Assembly (NCBI RefSeq): GCF_049671645.1
Contig: NZ_JBATVG010000023.1
Coordinates: 124,001-188,000 of the forward strand
Direction of reading: 5' to 3'
DNA length: 64,000 bases
Origin: Castellaniella sp049671645
GTDB taxonomy: Bacteria; Pseudomonadota; Gammaproteobacteria; Burkholderiales; Burkholderiaceae_B
In this document: in pieces, positions 35,534 through 44,266 of the stretch
Layout of the letters: each line of letters opens with the position of its first letter
Position numbering within the stretch: the first letter of the stretch is position 1
Made by a program: the position numbers and the translations under genes
Notes under the pieces: model-generated
Database searches by the model: none
What the model was told of the DNA's origin: nothing
The model's input: the letters and a program-made list of their open reading frames with translations, nothing else

Positions 35534-36361
35534 TCAAGCCAGCCAGCGCTTGCGCCGGCGATAGAACTTGGTGTCGCGAAAGCTGGTGCGTCCGGCCCCC
35601 GAAACCCCCAGATAGAATTCTTTGACATCCTCGTTTTCAGCCAGCGACCCGGCCGAACCATCCATCATGACGCGGCCGTTTTCCAGGATGTAGCCATAAT
35701 CGGCATAGCGCAGCGCCACACTGGTATTTTGTTCGGCCAGCAGGAAACTGACGCCCTCGCGCTGGTTCAGGTCGCGCACGATCTCGAAGATCTCCTCGAC
35801 GATCTGCGGCGCCAACCCCATGGAAGGTTCGTCCAGCAGGATCATGCGCGGATCGGCCATCAGCGCCCGGCCGATGGCGGCCATCTGCTGTTCGCCGCCC
35901 GACGTATAGCCCGCCTGGCTTTTGCGACGCTGTTTCAAACGCGGAAAATACTGGTAGACACGTTCCAGCGCCGCCGTCAGATCGCCGCGCCCCAGGCGCC
36001 GCGTATAGGCCCCCGTCAGCAGGTTTTCCTCGATGCTCAGGTGGGCGAAGCAATGACGGCCTTCCATCACCTGGACCACGCCGCGCTGCACCAGATCGGC
36101 TGGCGACAGCGATTCGATGCGTTCACCGCGATATTCGATACTGCCCTTGGTGACCTCGCCGCGTTCGCCCCGCAACAGATTTGAAATGGCCCGCAGCGTC
36201 GTGGTCTTGCCCGCGCCATTGGCGCCCAGCAGCGCCACGATGCGGCCTTCGGACACACTGAGCGATACACCCTTCAGCACCAGGATCACGTGGTTGTAGA
36301 TGACCTCGATGCCATTGACGTTCAACAGGACGGCGGGCTCGGAGGCCTGTGCGCTTTCCAT
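35534..36361 (-). CDS. livF: Liv-type ABC importer ATPase (LivF), first cluster
   Basis: This 275-residue ATPase has Walker A ALLGANGAGKTTTL, a signature region YTSGGEQQMAAIGRAL and Walker B MILLDEPSMGLAP. The start at 36361 is followed by a short variable stretch before the ABC fold. It energises import with LivG, LivH and LivM. About 25 residues beyond the ABC core form a basic C-terminal tail (FRDTKFYRRRKRWL). It lies between the substrate-binding protein gene and the PaaK-like gene. Confidence 0.92.
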   Translation of the reverse strand: MESAQASEPAVLLNVNGIEVIYNHVILVLKGVSLSVSEGRIVALLGANGAGKTTTLRAISNLLRGERGEVTKGSIEYRGERIESLSPADLVQRGVVQVMEGRHCFAHLSIEENLLTGAYTRRLGRGDLTAALERVYQYFPRLKQRRKSQAGYTSGGEQQMAAIGRALMADPRMILLDEPSMGLAPQIVEEIFEIVRDLNQREGVSFLLAEQNTSVALRYADYGYILENGRVMMDGSAGSLAENEDVKEFYLGVSGAGRTSFRDTKFYRRRKRWLA

Positions 36362-36406
36362 GAATCTTCTCCTGGGGGCCGGGCATGCGCCCGGCCCCGG
36401 CACGGC

Positions 36407-37738
36407 TTACTCGGCTGCACAATCCCGCACGGGCAGTTTCTTTTCCGTGGCGTATTTTTCACCCAGGGCCTGCACCAGCGGCTTGATGTACTTCGGATCG
36501 GACTGGTACCAGTCGGACACCACATTGAACTTCTTGCCGTCCCACTGGATGATCCGCGCCCAGTCGGTGCCCATGTGATTTTCGCAGGTAGTCTTGACCG
36601 GACGCATCAGCTTGGCGAACCCCAGTTTTTCCAGGCGCGCCTCGTCCAGGTTCAGGTTTTCATAGCCCCAGCGCACCTGCTCCGGCGTCATGGCCTTGCC
36701 CTTGCCGAATTTCTCCTGGGCCGTGCGGATGGCTTCCACCTGAAGCATGGAGATCATCATGCCGCGCGTATAGGCGATGGACCCGAAGGTCTTGCCATCC
36801 TTGTCGGAGCCTTCGCCCTTGTCATAGACGTACTTCTTGACGTCGTCATGCACGCGGCCATGTTCGGCGCTGTTCTGGATGGTGATGCCGTGGTAGCCCT
36901 TGGCCGTATCGCCCAGGTCGGCCACGTCGGTTTCCGAACTGGCCCACCAGATGCCGTACATCTTGTCGCGCGGATACCCCACCGCCTGGGCCTCGCGGAT
37001 GGCGGTCGGCGTCATGATGCCGGCGCTTTGCAACAGGACGAAATCGGGGCGGTTCTTGCGGATCTGCAGCCAGGTCGACTTCTGCTCCACCCCGGGGGCG
37101 GCGACAGGATAGACCTGCAGCTCGAAGCCGTTGTCCTTGGCGCGTTCCTCGAGCAACGGGATGGGTTCCTTGCCGAAAGGCGAATCATGGTAGATCAGGG
37201 CGATCTTCTTGCCCTTGAGCTTGTCCACGCCGCCCAGGTTCTTCGCGATGTCCTGGATCATGGAGTCATAGGCGGTCCAGTAATTGCCCAGCAGCGGGAA
37301 GTTCCATTTGAACACCCGGCCATCGGCCGATTGCGACAGGCCATAGCCCACCGTCACGACGGAACGGCCATCCACCATGGCCTTGTCGGTGACGGCGAAG
37401 GTGATGCCCGTGGACTGCGTGTCGTATCCGGTGGCGCCGCCGAACTTGTCCTTCAGCCGTTCGTAGCACTCGACCCCTTTGTCCGTGGAATAAGCCGTTT
37501 CGCATTCCTCGTAGACGATCTTGACGCCATTGACCCCGCCGTCGCGCTCGTTGACCATCTTCAGGTAATCCAGCTTGCCGTTGGCCCAGGGAATCCCCAG
37601 CGGCGCGAACGACCCCGTGCGATACACCAGCAGGGGAATGAAATTTTCCTCGGCGGCCTGGGCGGTGCTGGCTACCCCCATCAGCCCGGCGGCGGCCATC
37701 ACGACGGCCGCCGTGGTCTTGGTCAATGCATGCTTCAT
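36407..37738 (-). CDS. livK: Periplasmic substrate-binding protein of the first Liv-type importer
   Basis: The 443-residue precursor has a signal peptide ending near AAGLMGVASTAQA and a two-lobe Peripla_BP_6 fold. It begins FIPLLVYRTGSFAPLGIPWA and contains an ECETAYSTDKGVECYERLKD stretch. It is about 60-70 residues longer than Leu/Ile/Val binding proteins. In this subfamily, found next to acyl-CoA ligases, the ligand is thought to be an aromatic or acyl acid rather than an amino acid; that is inference. An AGGAGGAG ribosome site lies upstream, so it should be made in excess over the permeases. Confidence 0.9.
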   Translation of the reverse strand: MKHALTKTTAAVVMAAAGLMGVASTAQAAEENFIPLLVYRTGSFAPLGIPWANGKLDYLKMVNERDGGVNGVKIVYEECETAYSTDKGVECYERLKDKFGGATGYDTQSTGITFAVTDKAMVDGRSVVTVGYGLSQSADGRVFKWNFPLLGNYWTAYDSMIQDIAKNLGGVDKLKGKKIALIYHDSPFGKEPIPLLEERAKDNGFELQVYPVAAPGVEQKSTWLQIRKNRPDFVLLQSAGIMTPTAIREAQAVGYPRDKMYGIWWASSETDVADLGDTAKGYHGITIQNSAEHGRVHDDVKKYVYDKGEGSDKDGKTFGSIAYTRGMMISMLQVEAIRTAQEKFGKGKAMTPEQVRWGYENLNLDEARLEKLGFAKLMRPVKTTCENHMGTDWARIIQWDGKKFNVVSDWYQSDPKYIKPLVQALGEKYATEKKLPVRDCAAE

Positions 37739-37862
37739 CTGTAGCTCCTCCTGGTGCTGATGGCACCTTTTTTATGGAACGCATCCGGCTGGATGCGCCC
37801 CGGGATGACACCACCGGGACCCGCCGCCGGCACAGGACCACGCCTGCGCCGGGCCGCGCGCC
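37739..37862 (-). promoter_or_regulatory. Leader of the first livK with strong ribosome site and hairpin
   Basis: On the minus strand the 124-bp gap has a 7-bp hairpin, CGCATCC-AGCC-GGATGCG (37780-37797). Downstream come a second short stem GGTGC/GCACC and an AGGAGGAG Shine-Dalgarno about 6 bp before the livK ATG. The hairpin may protect the 5' end of processed livK mRNA. Confidence 0.45.
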
Positions 37863-38924
37863 CTAGTGGGGAAACGGCCAGATCCTCAGCTTCTCCTTGG
37901 CAATGCTCCACAGCCTGGCCAGGCCGTGCGGCTCCACGATCAGAAAGAACACGATCAGGAAACCAAACACCATGTGTTCGATGTGCGCGGCGATGTCCAC
38001 GGGGATGGACAGCCCCAGGGCATGCGGGACGTTGGTCAGCAGCACGGGCACCAGCACCATGAAGGCCGCCCCGAAAAAACTGCCGATGACCGACCCCAGG
38101 CCGCCGATGATGATGATGAACAGCAACTGCAGCGAACGATTCAGGTCGAAGGCCAGGGGTTCCCAGGACCCGAGATGGATGTATGCCCACAGAGCGCCCG
38201 CCACGCCGATGATGAAGGAACTGACGGCAAAGGCGGTGAGCTTGGCATAGACCGGGCGGATGCCGATGACGGCGGCGGCCACGTCCATGTCGCGGATGGC
38301 CATCCACTGCCGGCCGATCGCCCCGCGCACCAGATTCTTGGTCAGCACGCCGATCACCACCACGAAACAGAGCACGAACAGATACTTCTGAATGGGCGTG
38401 ACTACCGGCAGGCCGAAGAAATCCAGGGCCGGGACCGAGACATTGCCCGAGGTCGAATAATTGGTGAAATACGGGATGCGCAGAAATGCCCAGTCCATGA
38501 AAAACTGGGCCGCCAGCGTGGTCACGGCCAGATACAGGCCGCGAATGCGCAGGCTGGGGACGCCGAACACCACGCCCGCCAGGGTGGCAAAGACCCCGCC
38601 CAGCAGGATCTGCACCACCAGGGGCAAGTCCAGGCGCACGCCGAAGTTCCAGGCGGCATAGGCGCCCACGGCCATGAAGGCCCCCGACCCGATGGAGATC
38701 TGCCCGCAATAGCCCACCAGCACGTTCAGGCCGATGGCCGCCAGCGACAGGATCAGGAAGGGAATCAGGATGGCCTGCAGCCAGTATTCCGACGCCAGGG
38801 CCGGCACGCCCACGAAGGCCGCGACCAGCAGGACGCCCATGAACCAGCGGTCCTGGCGGATCGGAAAAATCTGCTGATCCGACCGATAGGTGCTCTTGAA
38901 CTGGCCGTTTTCACGATAGAACAT
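37863..38924 (-). CDS. livM: Liv-type ABC importer permease LivM, first cluster
   Basis: This is a 353-residue permease with about nine membrane helices. The segment LNVLVGYCGQISIGSGAFMAVGAYAAW is cut here to its key part GYCGQISIGSG, the LivM fingerprint, followed by LAVTTLAAQFFMDW. The coupling-helix region has RGAIGRQWMAIRDMDVAAAV. About 40 polar residues precede the first helix, more than in most LivM proteins. It forms the membrane pore with LivH, whose gene precedes it by 32 bp. Confidence 0.92.
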   Translation of the reverse strand: MFYRENGQFKSTYRSDQQIFPIRQDRWFMGVLLVAAFVGVPALASEYWLQAILIPFLILSLAAIGLNVLVGYCGQISIGSGAFMAVGAYAAWNFGVRLDLPLVVQILLGGVFATLAGVVFGVPSLRIRGLYLAVTTLAAQFFMDWAFLRIPYFTNYSTSGNVSVPALDFFGLPVVTPIQKYLFVLCFVVVIGVLTKNLVRGAIGRQWMAIRDMDVAAAVIGIRPVYAKLTAFAVSSFIIGVAGALWAYIHLGSWEPLAFDLNRSLQLLFIIIIGGLGSVIGSFFGAAFMVLVPVLLTNVPHALGLSIPVDIAAHIEHMVFGFLIVFFLIVEPHGLARLWSIAKEKLRIWPFPH

Positions 38925-38956
38925 GGATGCGGACTCCCCCGTGACGCCTGAACCGG

Positions 38957-39886
38957 TCAGACGCGGTCAATGATTTTTTCGCCGAACAGCCCCTGCGGCC
39001 GGAACAGCAGGAACACCAGGGCCAGCATGTAGGCAAACCAGATTTCGATGCCGCCGCCCACGAACGGCCCCAGGTAGACCTCGGACAGTTTTTCACCCAC
39101 GCCGATGACGAGCCCGCCCACGATGGCCCCCGGCACCGAGGTCAGCCCGCCCAGAATCACCACGGGCAGCGCCCGCAATGCGGCGGTGGACAAGGTGAAC
39201 TGCACGCCGAATTTCGACCCCCAGACGATGCCCGTCACCAGAGCCACCAGGCCGGCGACGGTCCAGACCACGACCCAGATGCGGTTCAGGGGGATACCCA
39301 CCGACTGGGCCGCCTGATGGTCATCGGCCACGGCGCGCAAGGCCCGTCCCACCGTGGTGTATTGGAAAAAGAAGGCCAGCACGGCCACCAGCACGGCGGC
39401 CACGACGGCCGCGGTCAGGTCTTCCAGGCTGACCAGGACACCGCCTTCGAAGAGGCTGTCGAGGATGAAGACCGGGTCCTTGGGCATGCCCACGTCGATC
39501 GAATACACCGAACTGCCGAACAGGATCTGACCGATGCCGTCCAGGAAATAGCTGATGCCGATCGTGGCCATCAACAGCGTCGTGGCTTCCTGGTTGACCA
39601 GATGACGCAGCACCCAGCGTTCGACCAGCACGGCGATCAGCCACATGAAGGCGGCGCTGAGCGCGAAGGCCAGCAGATTGGACAGCCACAGGGACTGCCC
39701 GCCCAGCCAGCCATCGATCCAGCCCGACAGCCGGGCCATGGCCAGTGCGGCGATCAGCACCATGGCGCCCTGGGCGAAATTGAACACCCCCGAGGCCTTG
39801 AAGATCAGCACGAAGCCCAGGGCCACCAGCGCGTACAGCATGCCGCTCATCAGGCCGCCGATCACGGTTTCCAGAAAGAATCCCAT
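38957..39886 (-). CDS. livH: Liv-type ABC importer permease LivH, first cluster
   Basis: The 309-residue membrane protein has eight or so helices. The LivH fingerprint is GMLYALVALGFVLIFKASGV followed by NFAQGAM near residue 35. The coupling segment TTVGRALRAVADDHQAAQSV precedes the last helices and the ending LLFRPQGLFGEK. The gene lies 9 bp after livG and just before livM in the minus-strand operon. Confidence 0.93.
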   Translation of the reverse strand: MGFFLETVIGGLMSGMLYALVALGFVLIFKASGVFNFAQGAMVLIAALAMARLSGWIDGWLGGQSLWLSNLLAFALSAAFMWLIAVLVERWVLRHLVNQEATTLLMATIGISYFLDGIGQILFGSSVYSIDVGMPKDPVFILDSLFEGGVLVSLEDLTAAVVAAVLVAVLAFFFQYTTVGRALRAVADDHQAAQSVGIPLNRIWVVVWTVAGLVALVTGIVWGSKFGVQFTLSTAALRALPVVILGGLTSVPGAIVGGLVIGVGEKLSEVYLGPFVGGGIEIWFAYMLALVFLLFRPQGLFGEKIIDRV

Positions 39887-39895
39887 GCTGTTTCC

Positions 39896-40729
39896 CTAGT
39901 GTGTGGTGCCCAGATAGGCGCGGATGACATCCGGGTTGCCGCGGACCTCGTCGGGCGTGCCGTCGCCGATCTTGCGGCCGTAATCCAGCACCACCACCCG
40001 ATCGGAAATATCCATCACCACCCCCATGTCGTGCTCGATCAGCACGATGGTGGTGCCGAATTCGTCGTTCACGTCCAGGATGTAGCGGCTCATGTCCTGC
40101 TTTTCTTCCATGTTCATGCCGGCCATGGGCTCGTCCAGCAGCAGGATGCGCGGTTCCATGGCCAGGGCGCGGCCCAGGTCGACGCGTTTCTGCAATCCGT
40201 AGGGCAACCGGCCCACAGGAGTCTTGCGCCAGGCCTGGATTTCCAGGAAATCGATGATGTTTTCCACGACGGCGCGGTGGGCGAGTTCCTCGCGCTCGGC
40301 CGAGCCCAGGCGCAGGGCCTGGGCCAGCACCCCGCTTTTCATGCGCAGGTTGCGGCCGGTCATGATGTTGTCCAGCACGCTCATGCCCTTGAACAGCGCC
40401 AGGTTCTGGAACGTTCGGGCGATCCCCATTTCGGCGGCGCGGCGCGAGTTCATGCGGGAGAATTGCTGGTCCTGCAACAGGATGCGGCCTTCCTGGGGGG
40501 TGTAGACGCCGTTGATGACGTTCAGCATGGAACTTTTCCCCGCGCCGTTGGGGCCGATGATGGCGCGGATCTCGTGTTCGCGCACATCGAAGGAAATGTC
40601 GGTCAGGGCCTTGACCCCGCCAAAGGACAGGGAAATGTTCTGCAGGTCCAGGATGGCCGGCCCGATGCGGCTGGCGCGGTCCGCCCCCGGGGTCAGGTCG
40701 TCGGCCGCCTGGGCGATCGAGTCTATCAT
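39896..40729 (-). CDS. livG: Liv-type ABC importer ATPase LivG, first cluster
   Basis: This 277-residue ATPase has Walker A IIGPNGAGKSSML, LivG-type ARTFQNLALFKGMSVLDNI, Walker B ILLLDEPMAGMN and switch His in VLIEHDMGVVM. The first 25 residues, before LQNISLSFGG, are an extra N-terminal piece. The ATG follows the acyl-CoA ligase stop directly (TGAATG), so translation of the ligase and the ATPase is probably coupled. Confidence 0.93.
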   Translation of the reverse strand: MIDSIAQAADDLTPGADRASRIGPAILDLQNISLSFGGVKALTDISFDVREHEIRAIIGPNGAGKSSMLNVINGVYTPQEGRILLQDQQFSRMNSRRAAEMGIARTFQNLALFKGMSVLDNIMTGRNLRMKSGVLAQALRLGSAEREELAHRAVVENIIDFLEIQAWRKTPVGRLPYGLQKRVDLGRALAMEPRILLLDEPMAGMNMEEKQDMSRYILDVNDEFGTTIVLIEHDMGVVMDISDRVVVLDYGRKIGDGTPDEVRGNPDVIRAYLGTTH

Positions 40730-42691
40730 TCAGGCCACCTTTTTCAGGGCTTCGGGCCGGACGACGGCGGCCGGTTCGATCCGCAGATCGGCGGCGATCC
40801 GGCCGCTGCGCCCGTCTTCGAACTTGACCTCGGTTTCGATGTACTGCCGGTCGCGCCCCTCGAACAGGGCGTCCACCAGCACGGCGTATTTCTGGGCGAT
40901 GAAGGCGCGGCGGACTTTGCGGGTGCGGGTCAGCTCGTCGTCATCGGGGTCCAGTTCCTTATGCAGGATCAGGAACCGGGCGATCTGCGACGCCGACAGT
41001 TTCGGGTCCTGGGACAGATCGCGGTTGATCTGCTCGACGCAGTCGCGAATCAGCTCGTAGACCTCGTCCTTGGATGCCAGGTCGGTATAGCCGGCGTAAG
41101 GCAGCCCCCGGCGTTCAGCCCAATTGCCCACGGCCTCCAGATCGATGTTCACAAAGGCGCAGACCTCCGGGCGATTGGCGCCGAACGCCACGGCCTCCTT
41201 GATGAAGGGGAAGAACTTGAGCTTGTTTTCGATGTATTTGGGCGCGAACAGGCTGCCGTCCGACAGATGGCCGACGTCTTTGGCGCGATCGATGATCTTC
41301 AACTGGCCATCGGCATCCAGGTAGCCGGCATCACCCGTGTGGTACCAGCCATCCGCCGTGTAGGATTCGGCGGTCGCCTGCGGGTTCCGGTAGTAGCCGG
41401 TAAACATGCCGGGGCTGCGCACCTGGATCTCGCCGCTGTCGACCACGCGGATGTCCACGCCTTCGCAAGGCGGGCCCACCGTGTCGTCGCGCACCTGGCC
41501 GTTGGCCTGCACGCAGACGAAAACAGAAGTTTCGGTGGAACCGTACAACTGCTTCAGGTTGATGCCGATGGAACGGTAGAAGACGAACAGGTCGGGCCCG
41601 ATGGCCTCGCCCGCCGTGTAGGCCACCCGGACCCGGCTCATGCCCAGGGTGTTGCGCAGCGGCCCGTAGATCAGCAGGTCCCCCAGCGCATATTTGAAAC
41701 GGTCCCAGGCCCCCACGGAACCGTCGCCGTCCAGCACATGCGTGCCGACCCGCCGGGCCAGGCCCATCGCCCGGTGGAACAACCAGCGCTTGGGGCGTCC
41801 GGCGTCTTCCATCCGGATCATGACGTGGGTGAGCAGGCCTTCCAGCACCCGGGGCGGCGCGAAATAGTAGGTGGGACCGATATCGCGCATATCGATGGAC
41901 ACGGTATCGGGCGATTCGGGATGATTCACCGTGAAGCCGGTGGTCAGGAACTGCGTGTAGGAGAACATGTTCTGGCCGATCCAGGCGGGCGGCAGATAGG
42001 CCAGCACGTCTTCATGATCGGTCAGGCCTTCGAAGCGTTCGATCACCCGCGCCCGGTCGATCAGCGCCTGGTGGCTGAGCACCACGCCTTTGGGCTTGCC
42101 CGTGGTGCCCGAGGTATAGAACATGGCCGCCGTGTCGGCCGGCCCGACGGCGGCCATGCGTTCGTCGATTTCCCCCGGCCGCCGGCCGATGCGGGCCTCG
42201 CCGCGTTCCAGCAGGGCTTCCCAGGACAGCAGCCGGGCATCGCGGTAATGACGCAGGCCGCGCGGATCGTCATAGACCAGCGCCCGCAGCGCCGGGCAGC
42301 GGCCGGAGACTTCCAGCATCTTGTCCAGTTGTTCCTGGTCTTCGACGACCACGACGCCGACCTGGGCATCCTGCAGGACGAAGGCCATTTCGTCGGCGAC
42401 GGCATCCTGGTAGAGCGGCACAGGAATCGCCCCCAGACATTGGGCGGCCATCATCGCCATATAGAGCCGGGGGCGATTTTCACCCACGACGGCCACGTGT
42501 TCGCCTACCGCCACGCCCAGATCGGCCAGTCCGGCCGCAATGCGGCGGACTTCGTCGGCCACTTGGCGCCAGTTGAGGGTCTGCCAGATGCCCAGGTCCT
42601 TTTCCCGGATGGCGGGCCGCTGGCCCCGCGCCTGCGCATGGTGCATCAACAAGGCGGGGAACGTCACCGCCGCAGCGGATTCCTGTACCAT
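40730..42691 (-). CDS. AMP-dependent acyl-CoA synthetase heading the first Liv operon
   Basis: The ATG at 42691 has GGAG 6 bp upstream and gives 653 residues; an ATG at 42715 has no such site. The adenylation motif is FYTSGTTGKPKGVVLSHQAL, followed by YGSTETSVFV, WYHTGDAGYLDADGQLKI and DRAKDV. It belongs to the long-chain fatty-acid-CoA ligase superfamily, but the substrate is not given by the sequence. Placed before a Liv importer and with a PaaK-like gene at the end, it likely forms the CoA thioester of the imported acid. Expression is probably controlled by the divergent Crp/Fnr gene. Confidence 0.88.
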   Translation of the reverse strand: MVQESAAAVTFPALLMHHAQARGQRPAIREKDLGIWQTLNWRQVADEVRRIAAGLADLGVAVGEHVAVVGENRPRLYMAMMAAQCLGAIPVPLYQDAVADEMAFVLQDAQVGVVVVEDQEQLDKMLEVSGRCPALRALVYDDPRGLRHYRDARLLSWEALLERGEARIGRRPGEIDERMAAVGPADTAAMFYTSGTTGKPKGVVLSHQALIDRARVIERFEGLTDHEDVLAYLPPAWIGQNMFSYTQFLTTGFTVNHPESPDTVSIDMRDIGPTYYFAPPRVLEGLLTHVMIRMEDAGRPKRWLFHRAMGLARRVGTHVLDGDGSVGAWDRFKYALGDLLIYGPLRNTLGMSRVRVAYTAGEAIGPDLFVFYRSIGINLKQLYGSTETSVFVCVQANGQVRDDTVGPPCEGVDIRVVDSGEIQVRSPGMFTGYYRNPQATAESYTADGWYHTGDAGYLDADGQLKIIDRAKDVGHLSDGSLFAPKYIENKLKFFPFIKEAVAFGANRPEVCAFVNIDLEAVGNWAERRGLPYAGYTDLASKDEVYELIRDCVEQINRDLSQDPKLSASQIARFLILHKELDPDDDELTRTRKVRRAFIAQKYAVLVDALFEGRDRQYIETEVKFEDGRSGRIAADLRIEPAAVVRPEALKKVA

Positions 42692-42735
42692 GATGTCTCC
42701 TTGGACCGGCCGCATGCCATCGCAGGCGGCCCGGT

Positions 42736-42785
42736 GGTGCGCCCCTTATCCGAGGCGTCATGCACCCTAAGGTACAGGGCGCACC
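42736..42785. repeat. 9-bp inverted repeat in the acyl-CoA ligase promoter
   Basis: GGTGCGCCC (42736-42744) and GGGCGCACC (42777-42785) are perfect inverted arms separated by 32 bp. They flank the likely -10 and start region of the ligase operon and may form a 5' hairpin or a second protein site. Confidence 0.5.
42770..42775 (-). promoter_or_regulatory. Candidate -10 box of the acyl-CoA ligase-liv operon
   Basis: TACCTT read on the minus strand (42775 to 42770) would start transcription near 42763. The centre of the dyad at 42796-42811 would then be about 41 bp upstream, the class II position of Crp-type activators. Confidence 0.35.
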
Positions 42786-42795
42786 CGCGCCGGAC

Positions 42796-42811
42796 TGTCG
42801 CACATATGACA
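42796..42811. promoter_or_regulatory. Crp/Fnr-family dyad TGTCA-N6-CGACA
   Basis: The plus strand reads TGTCGCACATATGACA; its complement is TGTCATATGTGCGACA. The half-sites are inverted over a 6-bp spacer, the geometry of Crp/Fnr sites, and the sequence fits the TGTCA-N6-CGACA form described for CooA (from memory). It lies between the acyl-CoA ligase operon and the divergent Crp/Fnr-like gene, 28 bp before the latter's ATG, which suits activation of the first and autorepression of the second. Confidence 0.65.
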
Positions 42812-42838
42812 TTCGCATACGATCTAGGGTAATTCCCC

Positions 42839-43513
42839 ATGAACCTGTCACGGGCTTTGCAGACCCACGCCGCCTGGTTTGATTTGCTGGATGACGCCCA
42901 ACAAGCGCGTGTCATCCGGGATACCACGCTGGCCCAGGTCGAAGCCGGCACCATCATCGAACACAAAGGCGTGGTGGCTGGGGCCTGGATCGGGGTGGTG
43001 GACGGCCTGATCAAGGTGTCGGTCGGCAATGCCGACGGCAAACTGGCCTCGCTCACCGGCGTACCCGCGGGCGGCTGGATCGGCGAAGGCTCGCTGCTGA
43101 AGCGCGAAGCCCGGAAATACGACATCATCGCCCTGCGCCGCAGCGTCATCGCCCGGCTGCGCGGCGACACATTCGACTGGCTGCTCGACAACAGCATCCC
43201 CTTCAACCGCTTTCTGCTGCATCAGTTGAACGAGCGGGTGGCCCAGTTCATCGGCAAGGCCGAACACGACCGCCTGCTGGCCCCGGATGCCCGCGTTGCC
43301 CGGTGCCTGGCGGAACTGTTCAATCCGCTGCTGTATCCCAGCAATTCCACCCGCCTGGAAATCACCCAGGAAGAAATCGGCTATCTGGCGCGGATATCCC
43401 GCCAGCGCACCAACCAGGCGCTGCGCGCCCTGGAAGCCGCCCGGCTGCTGAAGATCGAATACGGCGCCGTCCAGGTGCTGGACCTGGACGGCCTGAAGCA
43501 GTACGGGGTGTGA
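42839..43513 (+). CDS. Crp/Fnr-family transcriptional regulator
   Basis: This 224-residue protein has an N-terminal cyclic-nucleotide-type beta roll (AGTIIEHKGVVAGAWIGVVD, IGEGSLLKREARKYD) and a C-terminal winged helix (ITQEEIGYLARI, then SRQRTNQALRALE at 187-199). The only Cys is at 156, so the iron-sulfur cluster of Fnr is excluded. The recognition helix has Arg-Gln where Crp and Fnr have Arg-Glu, which agrees with a half-site different from TGTGA or TTGAT. The effector is unknown. It is divergent from the acyl-CoA ligase operon and convergent with the second Liv cluster. Confidence 0.9.
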   Translation: MNLSRALQTHAAWFDLLDDAQQARVIRDTTLAQVEAGTIIEHKGVVAGAWIGVVDGLIKVSVGNADGKLASLTGVPAGGWIGEGSLLKREARKYDIIALRRSVIARLRGDTFDWLLDNSIPFNRFLLHQLNERVAQFIGKAEHDRLLAPDARVARCLAELFNPLLYPSNSTRLEITQEEIGYLARISRQRTNQALRALEAARLLKIEYGAVQVLDLDGLKQYGV

Positions 43514-43546
43514 CACCCCGGTCACGCTTCCCCGGGGGCGCCGGCG

Positions 43547-44266
43547 TCAGTGGCCGCCCAGGTACGCCGCCGCCACCGCCGGGTCGCTGCGCAGCTGGGC
43601 CGCCGGGCCTTCGACCGCAATGCGGCCGTTTTCCAGCACATACCCGTAATCCGCCACCGCCAGGGCCGCCGCGGCGAATTGCTCGACCAGCAGCATGGTG
43701 ACGCCCTCGCCCTTCAGGCGCGCGATGATGCGAAAGACCTCATCCACCAGGATCGGTGCCAATCCCATGGAAGGTTCATCGAGCAAAATGACCTCGGGGT
43801 TCAGCATGACCGCCCGCGCCATCGCCAGCATTTGCTGTTCTCCCCCCGACAGGGTGCCCGCCAGCTGGGTGCGACGCTCCCGCAGGCGCGGAAACAGTTC
43901 CAGCGCGCGGGCCAGGTCATGGTCCACGTCGCCTTTGGCGCGGCTGCCGGTCAGGCGCGGAAAGGCGCCCAGCAGCAGATTGTCGGTCACACTGAGCGTG
44001 GGGAAGACCCGCCGGCCTTCGGGGGAGTGGGCCAGCCCCAGGCGGGCGATCCGGTGGGATTCCAGCCCCTGGATCTGACGGCCGCCCAGCGTGATGACGC
44101 CCGCCGATGGCCGCAGCATCCCCGAAATGGCCTTCATGGTGGTGGTCTTTCCGGCCCCGTTCGACCCGATCAGGGTCACGACCTTGCCGGCCGGGACTTC
44201 CAGGTTGATGCCGTGCAGGACCTTGACCTTGCCGTAACCGGCTTCCAGATTTTCAATTTTCAACAT
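43547..44266 (-). CDS. livF: Liv-type ABC importer ATPase LivF, second cluster
   Basis: The 239-residue ATPase has Walker A LIGSNGAGKTTTM, signature TLSGGEQQMLAMARA and Walker B VILLDEPSMGLAPI. It ends in AAYLGGH as LivF proteins do. The ATG overlaps the livMG stop by 7 bp. It is last in the minus-strand operon livK-livH-livMG-livF and converges with the Crp/Fnr-family gene across 33 bp. Confidence 0.93.
   Translation of the reverse strand: MLKIENLEAGYGKVKVLHGINLEVPAGKVVTLIGSNGAGKTTTMKAISGMLRPSAGVITLGGRQIQGLESHRIARLGLAHSPEGRRVFPTLSVTDNLLLGAFPRLTGSRAKGDVDHDLARALELFPRLRERRTQLAGTLSGGEQQMLAMARAVMLNPEVILLDEPSMGLAPILVDEVFRIIARLKGEGVTMLLVEQFAAAALAVADYGYVLENGRIAVEGPAAQLRSDPAVAAAYLGGH

Noticed and set aside
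37753..37773. GGTGC-TGATG-GCACC followed by six T on the plus strand, resembling an intrinsic terminator
   Set aside because: All surrounding genes are on the minus strand and the stem is only 5 bp. It is more simply part of the livK leader, unless antisense transcription is shown.
39317..42832. A 1171-codon open frame on the plus strand
   Set aside because: It lies fully antisense to livH, livG and the acyl-CoA ligase gene, is rich in His, Gly, Gln and Asp, and has no recognisable motif. It is a by-product of high third-position GC.
42839..43513. Calling the Crp/Fnr-family regulator CooA because of the dyad
   Set aside because: There is no sequence evidence for heme ligation, no carbon monoxide oxidation gene is nearby, and only the operator form is similar.
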